Assembly: GCA_021209875.1 (NCBI GenBank)
Contig: JAGYVD010000003.1
Span: forward strand, 930,001 to 994,000
DNA from: Rosellinia necatrix
Taxonomy: Eukaryota > Ascomycota > Sordariomycetes > Xylariales > Xylariaceae
Length of the DNA stretch: 64,000 bases
Direction of reading: 5' to 3'
This document shows positions 12,901-24,094 of this stretch, piece by piece. The notes beneath the pieces are model-generated. The model made no database searches. It worked only from the letters and a program-made list of their open reading frames with translations, and had not been told where the DNA came from. The translations under genes were made by a program, and so were the position numbers. Each line of letters opens with the position of its first letter. The first letter of the stretch is position 1.

Positions 12901-15900
12901 TAACAACAGAGGTAGCTATTTGCGAGCATGAAAAGCGGGAAATGACGCCCATACCCGGCCTTGGGGGAGCGGGGGCCAGGTATGAAGGAGATGGAATTCT
13001 TTACGGCTCCTTTTAGGGGAGGGAGGGGGGGGGGGGCTAGAACACGAAAAGGCTCGCTCGTCCCCCTGCACGGCGAGCGCCAAACGCAACGACGTTCTTG
13101 ACATGGCTCGGTTGGCTACGTTACTTGATTATAGAGGTGAAACAGTTACCGGCGTCCCGGGACCAGCTGGCCTACAAAAGCTCTCTACGCGATTTCATGT
13201 AGGCTGCCGAATGCACAAGATATCATGTTACCGCCAGCCCCAAATAAACGAGTGGGCGGCAGTTCTGATCGCTCATCGGGGATGGCGTATTAGATCAATG
13301 GCGTTTAACAATACCAATCTAAATATTAACACGAGCAAGGGGTTTCCCCAGAATAATGGCCCAACTAGCAGAAGAACAGGCAGCCTGCAGCCGTGTTTCC
13401 AGGATATAATGTCAGATAAACGAGGTCTTACGCTCAAGTAACGCGATTGTTACCGTAAGTAGAGATTGGGAAGGGGGATGACCCAAGTAATCCGAGCCCC
13501 TGTGAAGGAGGGGGAAGGGGAGGGGGGGGGGGATTCTGAGTCTATGTCTCAGTTCCCGCGAGCACTCTCCACGTGGAATTTGTGTTCACTTCCAGTAAAC
13601 TTACCTTACTGCCGGCGTACTCTCCAGTGTTCGGTTCCCAGAGAGTGGTAAAGGCGATGGGGATATGTTTCATGAAATGATCTTTCAACCCCCATGGATC
13701 CTGCAGCAATTGCCGAGAGGGGCGAACCGTCAGATCATGACTGAAGCGATGGCGAAACGACGGGTCACCAGGAAACGGCGACGAGAATAGCGTAGTAGGG
13801 AAGACCTATTTTCCCTCTTGCACTCGCCAAAAGGCCCCCCTCAGGACAAGGATCGCCGGCATGCATGTAGCCGCACAGTAGATATCCCCATACAGGGGAT
13901 CACTGGACCGGAGTCGGCCACCGCTCGATCTCGGGTGACGAGCCACACAGGCCTCTCTAGGAACCAAAGAACGACTTTGCCGAATGTAGAATGCGTCGTG
14001 CGCCAGTACTTGCAATTGGTGGCACGGCATATCGCGCGCAGGAGCGAGAGTAACCATGGAGCGCGTAACACGAGGGACCGTCTTTCGCGGTGCGTTCGTG
14101 TAAACTCGATACCTGTAGGATACAAGAGTCGTCCGATTGACGAGATTACCGAAAAAAAAAAAAGACGTTGCAAGCCGTCGAAAGATTCGGGCCAGATTAG
14201 GATTACTGTACCGGTCGATGATGATGATAATGACGATGCCCCCATCGGCCGGCCGACTGCCTACGCGAGCTCGATGCTGTGCGTGGCGTGTAGATTGCCG
14301 AGGCCTCCGTATTGTTTTCCTTGGCCGGGGAATCCTGGTTGGCGATCATCGGAAGGCACATTCGAGTCGTTGGACTTTCGTACATATCCCACCAGGCAGG
14401 ACTTTGCTAGTCCAACGCCCGTCATCACTTTCTTTCTTGCTTTTTTGTTCTTGTCGGCCCCGGTGGTCGGGCGAGCTTGGCAGGCTTGCGAAGGGCTTTT
14501 GATCGGCGCGAATGGGAGGGTTAGTCAGACATCAGCTAAGACCGCTCTTTTGAAAGTGAAGCTACGGGACGGCCGGGACGCGCTTTAGTCGAAAGTCCAC
14601 CAGCGGGATTTGGTGTCGATACATGCCGGTTACGTTGAATAGGACTGTGGAACTGCTTCTTCTTTCATTTATTTTACCGTTGGACGGGGCCAGCAGGGCG
14701 AACAACGGTATCAATTATTAGCGAAATGGTCATTGTGGTAATTGGTGGTATTAATTACGAACGACCACTTCGACACAACCCCGGAGTTTGACGGCTGTGC
14801 TCACATTCTCCACCCAGGCTGTAATTATAGTAACATCACAAAAGTAGAGAGAGGAAGGACGGCGAACACGCAGTTAGTGCCTACGGAATTAGGCGTGTAT
14901 TCAATATTATCACTAATCATCAAGTATCAATATATCACTAAGTGGCTGACGTGGATTCCAATAAGGCGCCAGGAATACTCCCTCACCGACGCTCCCTAGT
15001 TTCCTTCGGCGTCAGGAAGCTTGGAAGTTGAATGCGAGACTACTTGCATTCTACTAACATCGACCGATAGGATGCAGATGTTGCGATGCAAGAAAACTTG
15101 TTTGTGTGGGAAGGGGACTGAGTAGAACCTCGTTCGATTCAACACCTTAAGCTTCCGTTCCAATGATGAGCTGTAATCATAGCGACATTTCTTGTTTTGT
15201 CACGAGAGGCCAGGGATGCCTCGATCGGAAAGTCCTACCTATTGCTGCGTTGGCCCCTCTGTTGTGGTATCCCTAGGAATGCCACATCACTGCGGTGTGG
15301 CATCATGATAGGTCTCTTGATCAACGCTAATCATCCTCTGACTCCCGCCCCGGCATATAATCGTGGACGCTGCAAGAGGCCATGTGACTAACTGAGAGCA
15401 ATATCCATAGGTGGGTAGTGACTGAAAAGACCGGTCTTCCTACTATACCACAGCCCCCTGAAAGCCCAGGGTAGGCAAGGGTAGAAGTTATTGATCCGAA
15501 AGGTTGCCTCTCTGTCATTGCCGGTATGTGAATGGTGGGGATTATAGCAGATCTCCAATCGCCTCGACTTGATTGTTGACAATGGACGATTGTGGTAACT
15601 GCATATGCCAAGTTGAAGGGCCAAATACCATGATTTGTGATTGTCTTTAACTGCCAGAACTTCCAACCCTTACTAGACTGGACCAAAAGCACTTTGTTCT
15701 CTCCTACGGCATAAATGCCAGCATGGATTTAGAAACCATGCGCAAAAGATCGCCGGCATAGCGTGTGAATTAGTGCCCTAACTCGAAAAAGAGAATAAAG
15801 ATATCATAGCATTGACAAACCCCTTAGTCAGTTGTTATCAAGCACTCGGCCTTCCTAAAGGGCGTCCTAAATACCGATCATGCGAGTCAAGAAGACAGGA

Positions 15901-16918
15901 GTTCTTACAACCCAAGTAGGAAGCTGCTGTCTCATCCTGACAGTTTGACACCAAGCCTTTACCGGCCCGTGTTAATTTAGTTCCCTCGGGTTGAGTAACG
16001 AAGTCATGTGAAGAAACTTGGTAACCCTAACACCTTTAGGATATCTCGACCGGAGGAGCTTCTGACTCCCTTGCTGAAACGTATGGTTAAGCAAGGTTTA
16101 AGATAACTAAAGCCTTCTACGCCGCTATTGAGCATGGTGAATCGGCCCATATGCGCGTATTTGAGTTGGAACGTGCCACCTAAATCGCACGCTCCGCGAG
16201 GTTTAGTTGTAACGCAAGAGAAGAGAAAGGAAGCCGCATACACGATGGGAAGAATAGCCATTCACAGGGTCGCCTCTGCCGTGTACGACTCTACAGGTTT
16301 ATACGAAACAATTAGGGATTAAGGATGCCTAGAATATTCTTCCCTATTATTGGCGGAGGGGCGGGATTACCGCATTACCTCTTCGATACGTGAGGCCGCC
16401 CGGGTATTGTAGTGGTGGTATGTACGATAGGGGCGAATACCGGACGATACTATGGCCTGACGAGGCTTGTGCAGGCGGGATGAAGCGATAGGCTAACTGG
16501 CTTTGTCCTAGATTCGCAAACAACCCATTGTCCATATTTGACGGACTGACAAATAATACACTTGAGCAGAAAGGCCATGATTGATACAGAGACTGCATTT
16601 GGCAGGTGACGCTGGCCGTAAAATCGGCCGCAAAATCGGCCGCGGAACCAGCTGCGGTGAGATCACTCTCGTTTCGAATATACTTGTAAGAAACTTTTAT
16701 TTTTAACGCTGGTCAAAATTTTTTTTGTACATACGTTCCTGACCCAAGAATATACTCGGACGTTTTCCCCATGGCCATTACCCACGACAAGCAATGCCCC
16801 TTGACATTAAATTACACGAGAGTGGGTGCTAGAAAGAGTGATGCCCCAGACGAGGCTGACGGTGCTAGAAGGCCGCCCGATCCTACGAAGTGAAAATCCC
16901 GATGCAAACAAACGCCCG
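7000..16918. other. About 10 kb with no supportable gene
   Basis: Read on both strands, the stretch has only scattered open frames without splice-consistent partners or family motifs. The longest is a 256-codon frame at 13818-14588. There is no clear transposase, reverse transcriptase or long terminal repeat, and base composition looks mixed rather than strongly AT-rich as heavy RIP would give. Small local repeats are present, for example cggccgcaaaat-type units near 16615-16645. Coding exons of a gene of unknown family could have been missed. Confidence 0.5.
7279..7361. repeat. 10-bp CGTCCCTAGG-type tandem repeat
   Basis: About eight degenerate 10-bp units centred on cgtccctagg, three of them perfect and adjacent at 7291-7320. 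Each good unit holds the palindrome CCTAGG. It lies in the gene-poor stretch upstream of medA. Confidence 0.8.
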
Positions 16919-18090
16919 CTATGCTACTACACTGAAGCCAAACGATCCGTCGAAAACGTCCAAGTCTTCGGGTACCTTGCCCCCCCGCATAGCCTTTAAT
17001 ATATGCAGCTCGGGGACCTTGCCGGAGTGATAGAATTTCAGGAGGTTGTCCATGTCCTCGTCGTCGAGGGCACACATGTCGTCCCAGCTGTAGGCGTCGC
17101 TGACCTTGGTCATCCAGCGCATGCGCTTGGGGCCGTCGTCCGGGCCGGGGGCGATGCGGCGCAGCTTGACGCGCAGCTCGCCGATCCTCTCGATGGCGTT
17201 GCCGACGCCGGCGGGGAGGTGGCCGCCGATCCACTTGCGGATGCTGGCGGCGAGGCGCGGCCCCTTGCCGTTGGTGCTCACCATGATCTGGAGCGGGCCG
17301 TCGCGGTGGACGCTGCCGAAGTAGAAGTCGCACTCGGACGGGACATCGGCGATGTTGGCGGGGATGCGGCGCTCCTTGCACAGCTTCCAGATCTGGGTCG
17401 AGGCGGCCGGGTCGTCCACGGCGACGAGCACCATGTCGGGGGCGGCCGCCGCGGGCGGGAGGCTCGCGAGGTCGGCGGGCTCAAACACGCGGTCTATGTG
17501 CGTGACCTCGTGGCGGCCGATGCGATGGCGCACTTCCGGGTTGAGGCCGGATGCGGGACATACGACAACAACGTTGCCGTTGGCATTGAGGACATTAAGG
17601 ATCCTGCCGGCGGCGACCTGTTTTAGCGGGCGAGATTGGTTAGTTTTTGATGCGGAAGAGGACGAGGACAAGGACGAGGACGACGAGGGATTTTGTACAA
17701 TGTGATCTACCAGATGGGACACAGCACAATCATGATGTATGGTCTATACTACAAATACAATATAGTGAACAAGAAATAAATAAATATGAATAAAAACCAA
17801 AACCAAAACGAAAACCAAAAAAAAAAAGAATAAAATAAAATATAAACAGATTTAAACAAAATGAGATAAAACAAGATAAAATAGGATAAAACAAAGTAAA
17901 ATAAAATAAATATATGAAAAAAAAAAAAAAAAAAGAGAGAGAGAGAGAGAGAGAAAAAGGGGAGGGAAATGCCAACCTCGCCGCCGCCAACAACCAAGAC
18001 GGTCTTGTTCTTGATCTGCCAGGCCAGAATCAAACTCCCTCCACCTTGCACATCGGGGAATTGGTGTTGGGTGGCGTTGGAGGAGGTCAT
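16919..18090 (-). CDS. met8: Met8-type siroheme synthase (precorrin-2 dehydrogenase/ferrochelatase)
   Basis: Bifunctional cytosolic enzyme that oxidises precorrin-2 with NAD+ and inserts Fe2+ to give siroheme, the cofactor of sulfite and nitrite reductase. Two exons, 18090-17977 and 17617-16919 (intron 359 bp, phase 0), give 270 aa, close to yeast Met8p (274). Exon 1 ends in the dinucleotide-binding motif VLVVGGGEV and exon 2 resumes with VAAGRILNVLNANG, an exact family match across the junction. Asp129 in NIADVPSECDFYFGS is at the place of the yeast aspartate needed for both activities (alignment from memory). RDGPLQIMVSTNGKGPRLA is also well kept. The donor reads GTTGGC, an unusual sequence, but splicing anywhere else would break the motif. 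The intron contains an AT-rich stretch, an A18-type run and a GA run. Confidence 0.93.
17917..17954. repeat. Poly-A and GA run in the met8 intron
   Basis: An A run of about 18 followed by repeated GA, inside the met8 intron. On the sense strand it reads as TC followed by poly-T, close to the donor rather than the acceptor. Confidence 0.8.
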
Positions 18091-19419
18091 GTTGGCGGAT
18101 TGCTCACGGCATCCCAGTCGTTCGACACGTGGGTGCAGGCTCGGGGGAGGAGGAGACGGAGACGGAGGCGGAGGAGGAAGATGAGGGAGACAGCCTCCAT
18201 GGCCTCATGGCGCGCGGGCGATTGTATCGCGTTCCATGTTCCATGTCGAGATAAGTCCTTTATCGGTACCGGATATGAAGAAATTATGTATGGCGACTTT
18301 CACTTTTACGCCAATGACGTCGCTGCTGCGGAACGGTTTAGGTGGGACTTGTAACCTTGCCAGTCCACCTGGCCTAGGTACAAGACAAGACAAGTACTGG
18401 CATGTAGTGTACATCACCCTGGTCGGCAAGCCTGTCACCTGGTAGCGCTCTGGGAGCAGCTTACACTACACCACACGATTAGCCCCCCCCCCCTCCCTCC
18501 TCCTCCCCCTGTCATGCGCTGTGCATCCTGTCTTGCCTTGTAGTGTAGGCTGTAGCCCACAATACCGACCGACCAATTGACCAACCGGCCTTTAAGGAGG
18601 TACATCGCTGCTTCTCCTCTTCGCCCGCTACCTAAGTGCTTAGGCACTTATCTATAGGATCCCGGGCCCCGTTGTTAGTGAGGCCAAAGCACCTAATCTA
18701 AGCGCCGAATATAGCGCTACGAGGATGGAAGAGAGGGTTCCAATGCATTGCTAATGGACCGCCCCTCCTTTCTCACCCGCTGTAATAATCTCCAAGTAAC
18801 GACTAGCCTCGCTGTAGGCAGTGAATGTGCAGTACGGGAGACAAGACGTAGGTACCACCTAGGTAGTGAGAGCAAGCTCCGACTCCAACCATAAACACCA
18901 AACGACAGGTCGATCAACCATCCGACCAGCCAATCAACCAACCATTATCCCAACCACCTGAGCCTCACCTCCGTCTGCAATACCACCCTACCGCCGCTAC
19001 CAAATACCAGCACCAGACCAACCAACAGTATCCTACCAGCAGTGTCCTACCAAGGATACATGTAGTGTAGGTAGGTAGCGACAGTGGTTAATTAATTAGT
19101 TAATTAATTTATTCATCTGTTTTCTAGAAGTCGAGCCTTGTCTACCGTCGCAGCCTCCCCTACCTCATCCTCCAATCCGCTGCCTACCTGCCTACCTGCC
19201 TACCTACCTACCTACCTACCTACCTACCTACCTACCTACCTACCTGCCTGCCTGCCTCGACTCATTGACCGACTTCATCTGCTCGCCTTCTTAACCCCCC
19301 CGAACCTGCTGGTCTCCACTTCCTCGTAGGAAACGCCGCTCCCGTCCCGCCTGCCTGCTCCCCCGGATAGGCAGATGGCTCGATTCGGACCGGCGTTGTT
19401 ATAGGCTCCTCCCTTCGCC
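18091..19419. other. Divergent promoter region between met8 and pep7
   Basis: No gene is supported. This region holds the upstream sequences of both met8 (minus) and pep7 (plus). It contains C/T-rich runs, a TTAATTAA-rich patch near 19090-19112 and the TACC tetranucleotide array listed separately. Confidence 0.6.
19182..19256. repeat. TACC/TGCC tetranucleotide array
   Basis: About eighteen 4-bp units, TACC with some TGCC at both ends. It lies some 160 bp upstream of the pep7 start codon, probably in its leader or promoter. Confidence 0.9.
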
Positions 19420-21507
19420 ATGTCCGGACGCAAACTAGGGGGAGGTAGGGTTTTGGGCAGTGGGAGGGGCCTTGCGCCTCCCGTCGCACCGGCCGTCCGC
19501 AGGGAGAGGGCCACGAGTCCTTCCGCCCCCTCCGACAGCACGCGGTCAGGAGTCTCGGTCGGTTCGCCAGCAGCCTCCCTCTCGCCCAGCGCCTCGAGCC
19601 CCCTGCCCGACTTTGCCCAGGACCTGACTTCCAATGTCAGTCTCGCCGGACCCAGCAACATCGCCAACACGAGTTCCAAGCTCGTCTGCCCCATCTGCAA
19701 CGAGGAGATGCTGACCCTCCTGCAACTGAATCGCCACATCGACGACAACCACCAGGAGTTGCCCGAGGTCGAGCAGGACGAGGTCAAATCCTGGATCGAC
19801 AAGCAGGTCCTGAAGGCGAAGCGGTTCCAGCCCCTCTCTCTGATCAACCAGAAACTACGCGGCCTTGACGTCTTCGAATCCAACGAATCGCTGCCCCCCC
19901 CTCCGCCCGTGTCGGCGCGAACCCCCAGGCTGCCCGCCCCCGAGGCGCCCATCGACCCCGATGATCTGATCACGACCTCGCACTGGCAGAGGTCGGGTAT
20001 GAGCGACCTCTGCACCGACCCGGCCTGCGGAAAGCGACTCGGCGCCGTCAACGGCAGCATCAACTGTAGGCAGTGCGGCCGTCTGTTCTGCGAGGAGCAC
20101 ACCATGTACCAGATGAAGCTTTCGAGGTCTGCCGCCCACGAGCCCGTGAGGGGTTACTGGTACAGGGTCTGCGAGACCTGCTACAAGTCGAGAGAAGGGT
20201 ACAATGACCACAATGGCCTCGTCAGAGACCACACCCAGAGCTTCGTTGCGATACGGAGGAAGAGGGCGGATAAACAGACCCTGGAGATATCGCGTCTGGA
20301 GAAGCGGCTGAGCAAATTGACACACCTGCTGGCGAATCCACCTAGTGAGATACCGGGCGACGGTGCTAGTAGCTTGCTGTCACCCGTTGCATCTCTGAAC
20401 GGCCAACGGAGCCAGCGCAAGGTTCTCGAGCAGTCGGTCGTGACCTGGGAGGAGGATGCTAAGGTCCCCAAATGCCCGTTCTGCAAACAGGAGTTTGGAT
20501 CGTGGACGTTCAGGCGTCACCACTGTCGCATCTGCGGAAAGGTGGTGTGCGCAGACCCGCAGACCGCGTGCTCGTCCGAAGTAGGCTTGACAGTGGCCAA
20601 CGGCTCGCCGGCCCCGTCGGAGAAGGCAGAAGCCGGATCGATGTTTGTCGACATACGGATGTGTCGGGATTGCAAGTCGACCATTTTCTCCAAACGGGAT
20701 TTCGTCCAGTCGATCGTGCAGAAACCCCCGGATCAACGAGCCTACGAGACGCTGAAGCAATTCGAGCGAGGCATCGAGTTGCTGCTGCCCACCTTCCAAC
20801 GGGCTCTCATCCCGCTACAGGACGAGGACCGCCCGGCCACTCACGCCCAGATACAAGAAGCCGCGAAGCTTCGGAAGAGGCTGACGGACAGCTTCACCAA
20901 ATACGACGTGGCGGCGCGGCGCATCCGCGACATCAAAACGGACAGCGCCGCCCGGCAGCAGCTCCAGAAGGCCATCTACCAAGCGGCCTCCTCCTTCCTC
21001 CACATGCACATGCTCCCCCTAAAGAACCTACCGCGACTATTAAAACAAAACAGCAGCGCAGGCAGCGCTAAGAACCGTCTGGCCCCCAACGGCCACGGCC
21101 ACCACCACCACCATCACCACCACGGCGCCAGCCCGCTGCGACAAGGGGGCGATTTGGCCGAGACGGCCAGCCAGACGAGCGAGGCGAGCGCGAGCGCGAG
21201 CACGAGCACGCTCACCTCGGTCCTCGAGACGGAGGAGAGGGAGCTGCGCGAGCGCCTCATCGTCCTCGAGGAGCAGCGGTACATGGTCCAGAAGATGATC
21301 GGCGCCTCGCGGGGCGCCCGCCGGTTCGAGGAGGTCAGCGCCCTCACCCGGAATGTCGAGGAGCTCGACAGGGAGATCACCGCCGTCAAGGCGAAAGTCG
21401 GCGAGGTGGAGATACGCTGGGAGGGCTTATATACCAATGGCAATGTCAATGTCAATGTCAATGTCAATGGCCATGGCAATGGCAATGGCGGACACGCCTT
21501 GACATGA
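19420..21507 (+). CDS. pep7: Vac1/Pep7 (rabenosyn-5-like) FYVE-domain vacuolar sorting protein
   Basis: Endosomal tether acting with Rab5/Vps21, Vps45 and phosphatidylinositol 3-phosphate in Golgi-to-vacuole sorting. A single exon encodes 695 aa. In order: a low-complexity Ser/Pro/Arg N-terminus, a C2H2 finger at about 90-111 (C-x2-C...H-x4-H), a first FYVE-like domain at about 188-258, a second FYVE at about 342-430 with WxxD-like start and the full RRHHCRICGKVVC signature, a helical region, and a C-terminal coiled coil at about 590-650 resembling the rabenosyn Rab-binding segment (RRFEEVSALTRNVEELDREI). The first FYVE lacks the basic RRHHCR motif (it has NCRQCGRLFC), so lipid binding probably rests with the second. 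A run of eight or more His lies near 557 and an NVNVNV/NGNG repeat at the end. The start is the first ATG after the upstream stop. Confidence 0.93.
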   Translation: MSGRKLGGGRVLGSGRGLAPPVAPAVRRERATSPSAPSDSTRSGVSVGSPAASLSPSASSPLPDFAQDLTSNVSLAGPSNIANTSSKLVCPICNEEMLTLLQLNRHIDDNHQELPEVEQDEVKSWIDKQVLKAKRFQPLSLINQKLRGLDVFESNESLPPPPPVSARTPRLPAPEAPIDPDDLITTSHWQRSGMSDLCTDPACGKRLGAVNGSINCRQCGRLFCEEHTMYQMKLSRSAAHEPVRGYWYRVCETCYKSREGYNDHNGLVRDHTQSFVAIRRKRADKQTLEISRLEKRLSKLTHLLANPPSEIPGDGASSLLSPVASLNGQRSQRKVLEQSVVTWEEDAKVPKCPFCKQEFGSWTFRRHHCRICGKVVCADPQTACSSEVGLTVANGSPAPSEKAEAGSMFVDIRMCRDCKSTIFSKRDFVQSIVQKPPDQRAYETLKQFERGIELLLPTFQRALIPLQDEDRPATHAQIQEAAKLRKRLTDSFTKYDVAARRIRDIKTDSAARQQLQKAIYQAASSFLHMHMLPLKNLPRLLKQNSSAGSAKNRLAPNGHGHHHHHHHHGASPLRQGGDLAETASQTSEASASASTSTLTSVLETEERELRERLIVLEEQRYMVQKMIGASRGARRFEEVSALTRNVEELDREITAVKAKVGEVEIRWEGLYTNGNVNVNVNVNGHGNGNGGHALT

Positions 21508-21894
21508 GATGAAATGAAATATTAGTCAGTCAGTCAGTCAGTCAGTCAAGTCAGTCGTAAAGGGATTAGTAGTTTGGTCATCAGGTATCGGTACAACAGG
21601 AGTCTTGTTCTTTTTTTCTTTTTTTTCGTTTTGTTTTTCTAATGGCATAAAAATCATGGCATGGCATGGCATGGCGTGGGCGCTAAACTGGATATTTAGG
21701 GGTTTACTATCTTTTGGTTTTTTTTTTCTGTTTTTTTTTTTTCTTCTGGGGTGTTTGTGTCTGTCAGGCACAGCATCGGAATCACGCTGAAGAAGAAAAA
21801 GAAGAAGAAGAAGGGGCCTAAATCATTGTCAAAGCCCTCATATTGGTTCAATATGAATTAAGAATCAGAATGATACCCCATTTTGTACAGGCTC
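21508..21894. other. Convergent 3' intergenic region
   Basis: Short spacer between pep7 (plus) and the 2EXR gene (minus). It holds an AGTC tetranucleotide run at 21523-21556, an ATGGC run near 21657-21675 and long T and GAA runs. No gene is seen. Confidence 0.7.
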
Positions 21895-23277
21895 TCATAT
21901 TATTAACCCCCCTGCGACTTCTCTGCTGGTTGCTTGGGGTTCCTTTTGACTGAACGAAGGTCGCCGCTGCGGAGCTCGCCGCTTGGGCGGATGGATCTTT
22001 GCCGACCGCAGATACCGATCCCGCACAGCATTATTCTCGTGCCCGAACTTAACAATCTTGCAAAGGGTGGGGAGGTGCGCAGTCATTTCGCGCCAGGGTA
22101 GGCGCGCGTAGGAATCGCCGAAGCGGTCATAGACGATCTCGGCGCTGGAGCCCAGCTCGGCGACTGTACGGGTGTTGTAGTCTTGGATAGAGTCCTCGAA
22201 CACGTAGAGCATGGTGTCGGCCCAGGGCTCGCGGTCGGTGGTGGATATGGTGTCCCAATTGGGGAGGTGGCCGTAGAGCACGCCTGAGAGGGCGTCGGTG
22301 GTGCGGCGGAGGTTTGCGTCGTAGGGGTCGCCGACGAAGTCGCCAAGGGCGAAAGAGCCGCCGGCGCCGGCGCACAGGCGGCTCGGGTCGATGGAGAGCG
22401 GCAGCCGCGGCATCAGCTGCGGGTCAAAGGACCAGCCATCTTCTGATCCAGCATCGTCCAGGTCGTAGACGGGTCTAGGGATGCACGGCGGCTGGAGCTC
22501 GATGGCGCCGCCGTGGACCGGATCCTCCTCGTGGGGTAGGTTGAAGCTGCAGTTCACGACAGACAGGCATAGGAGGTCGTCGACGTGGACCTCCACAGTA
22601 CGGTACACGACGGGCTCCACCGAGGGGCCTGGGATGGTCCGCGCGATCTGCGAGGGCGTCATGGTGCGAAGCTTCCCGTCGCCCGAGCGCACAAAAAGGC
22701 CCCGTGCCGGCCGCGTCAGCGTCAGCGTTGCCGACTTGGACGCCGGAATGGCGCAGATCTCGCGCGCCTCGCTGCAGGTCTGCCGGATGGCGTTGCGCGC
22801 TTGCCACACGGACCGGTCGTAGCGAGACACGGTCTCATCGTCGTGCTTGATAGAGATGCGGCGCAGGTCGAGGTAGACCCGGGGCGGGGACGTGCCACGG
22901 TTGCAGTCAGGGTGGTCTTTGGGGAAGGAGTGTACGTTGAAGAAGTTTATGCCCGGCAACGACACAGCATCGAGCCAGATCTGGTGGCGGAGCTCGGGAG
23001 GGAGGCAATTAAAGAAGGGGAACTCGGGAGGCGGGGCTTGCGAGGTCTCGGCATCCGAGGTTGAGACTCGCGAGCCGTCAAGGTCAGATTCAGGGTCAGG
23101 GTCAGGGTCAGGGTCAGAGTCAGAGTCAGAGTCAGAGTCAGAGTTAGAGTTGGAGCCGGAGCCGGAGCCTTCTGTGCCGTCATCATTGCTGCAGCAGCTG
23201 TGGCTGTTGTCATCCTCCTCGTCATTGTTGTTGCTGTTGCCGAGGGCACCAGGAATGCTGACGATCGGGGAAGACAT
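21895..23277 (-). CDS. 2EXR-domain protein
   Basis: Single-exon protein of 460 aa. I start it at the ATG at 23277 (MSSPIVSIPG); an upstream extension has no ATG. The N-terminal 90 residues are low complexity: Asn/Asp/Glu, then Ser-Asp repeats turning into Asp-Pro repeats. A 2EXR motif follows (FPFFNCLPPELRHQIW), the F-box-like start typical of a large family of Sordariomycete and Leotiomycete proteins. Downstream are the usual family elements, a conserved Arg/Cys-rich helix (RNAIRQTCSEAREIC) and a long C-terminal domain of unknown fold. The C-terminus is basic (KIHPPKRRAPQRRPS). The family has no established biochemical role; involvement in ubiquitin ligase adaptor function is only suggested by F-box resemblance. 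Confidence 0.85.
   Translation of the reverse strand: MSSPIVSIPGALGNSNNNDEEDDNSHSCCSNDDGTEGSGSGSNSNSDSDSDSDSDPDPDPDPESDLDGSRVSTSDAETSQAPPPEFPFFNCLPPELRHQIWLDAVSLPGINFFNVHSFPKDHPDCNRGTSPPRVYLDLRRISIKHDDETVSRYDRSVWQARNAIRQTCSEAREICAIPASKSATLTLTRPARGLFVRSGDGKLRTMTPSQIARTIPGPSVEPVVYRTVEVHVDDLLCLSVVNCSFNLPHEEDPVHGGAIELQPPCIPRPVYDLDDAGSEDGWSFDPQLMPRLPLSIDPSRLCAGAGGSFALGDFVGDPYDANLRRTTDALSGVLYGHLPNWDTISTTDREPWADTMLYVFEDSIQDYNTRTVAELGSSAEIVYDRFGDSYARLPWREMTAHLPTLCKIVKFGHENNAVRDRYLRSAKIHPPKRRAPQRRPSFSQKEPQATSREVAGGLII
23045..23165 (-). repeat. Hexanucleotide repeat coding Ser-Asp / Asp-Pro
   Basis: On the plus strand, tcaggg units (four) pass into tcagag units (five) and then ggagcc units. On the coding strand they give alternating Asp-Pro and Ser-Asp. 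The 6-bp period keeps the frame whatever the copy number. Confidence 0.85.
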
Positions 23278-24094
23278 GTCGGGTAAGCTTGATGTTATTG
23301 GCGGCCGTCTTCCGTAAATAAACAAAGACAAATAAATATGCTAGTCTTTATGTAACCGCAATGGGGGTCTTGAAATTGGGATCACGATGCTGGTTGTAAA
23401 TCGACGCCTTCGTGGGCTTGCGCGACCGATTGATATTTAATGTGCGACGATGCCTTTTGTAGAGAAAAGAGAAGATATGGTGGGATACCTAGGTACCTAC
23501 TTATATCCAGGCGAGTTCGGTTGAAGTGAGAAGTTGCATTGAGAAGTTGCATTGAGAAGTTGCATTGTATATTGTAGGTAGTGCAGTGCTCTTAATGACC
23601 CCGCCATCACGATTCTTGGGAACTGGGACCCCGCTAACTATCTTGAGTAACTACCTGGGGGTCATCTGTGGAAGTGACGTATAAGGATGTAGATCAACTC
23701 ACGAGCTGAGCGCCTGCATTGCCTCCCTACCTAGGCAGATAACAGTGGGTTTATGCCCCTTCGCGACTGCTGCCATTAAAGAACGGCGGCTTCCGAAATC
23801 GCTTGGTCCTTCCTGATAAGACGTGTTAATTTGCTTTGGCTACGTGACCTACGTCATATACGGGATAAAATACGCGTTAATGCGGCCAGAGAGACGCGTT
23901 TTACTCCCCGACTTAATTATTATGCCTTAGTGTCCAATTGACTTATACGGATTCATTCTCCCCGCAGTCACAACAACGCCGATCTTGACCTCGCCGCACT
24001 TTCAGCTCCTTCAGCGCCTGTAACCATGTCAATTACCAGCACACCAAGCACATACTTCTATATGAAATAAGAAGGCGGAACGTCCATAGCTCCG
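23278..24094. other. Divergent promoter region between the 2EXR gene and fta1
   Basis: No gene is supported in these roughly 800 bases. A perfect triple 13-bp repeat (gagaagttgcatt) lies at 23528-23566, within a shared upstream region. Confidence 0.65.
23528..23566. repeat. Three perfect copies of a 13-bp unit
   Basis: The unit is gagaagttgcatt, repeated three times without spacing, in the promoter region shared by the 2EXR gene and fta1. Confidence 0.85.

Noticed and set aside
13818..14588. 256-codon plus-strand frame
   Set aside because: No motif, uneven composition, several competing frames on both strands, and no splice or family support; likely chance.
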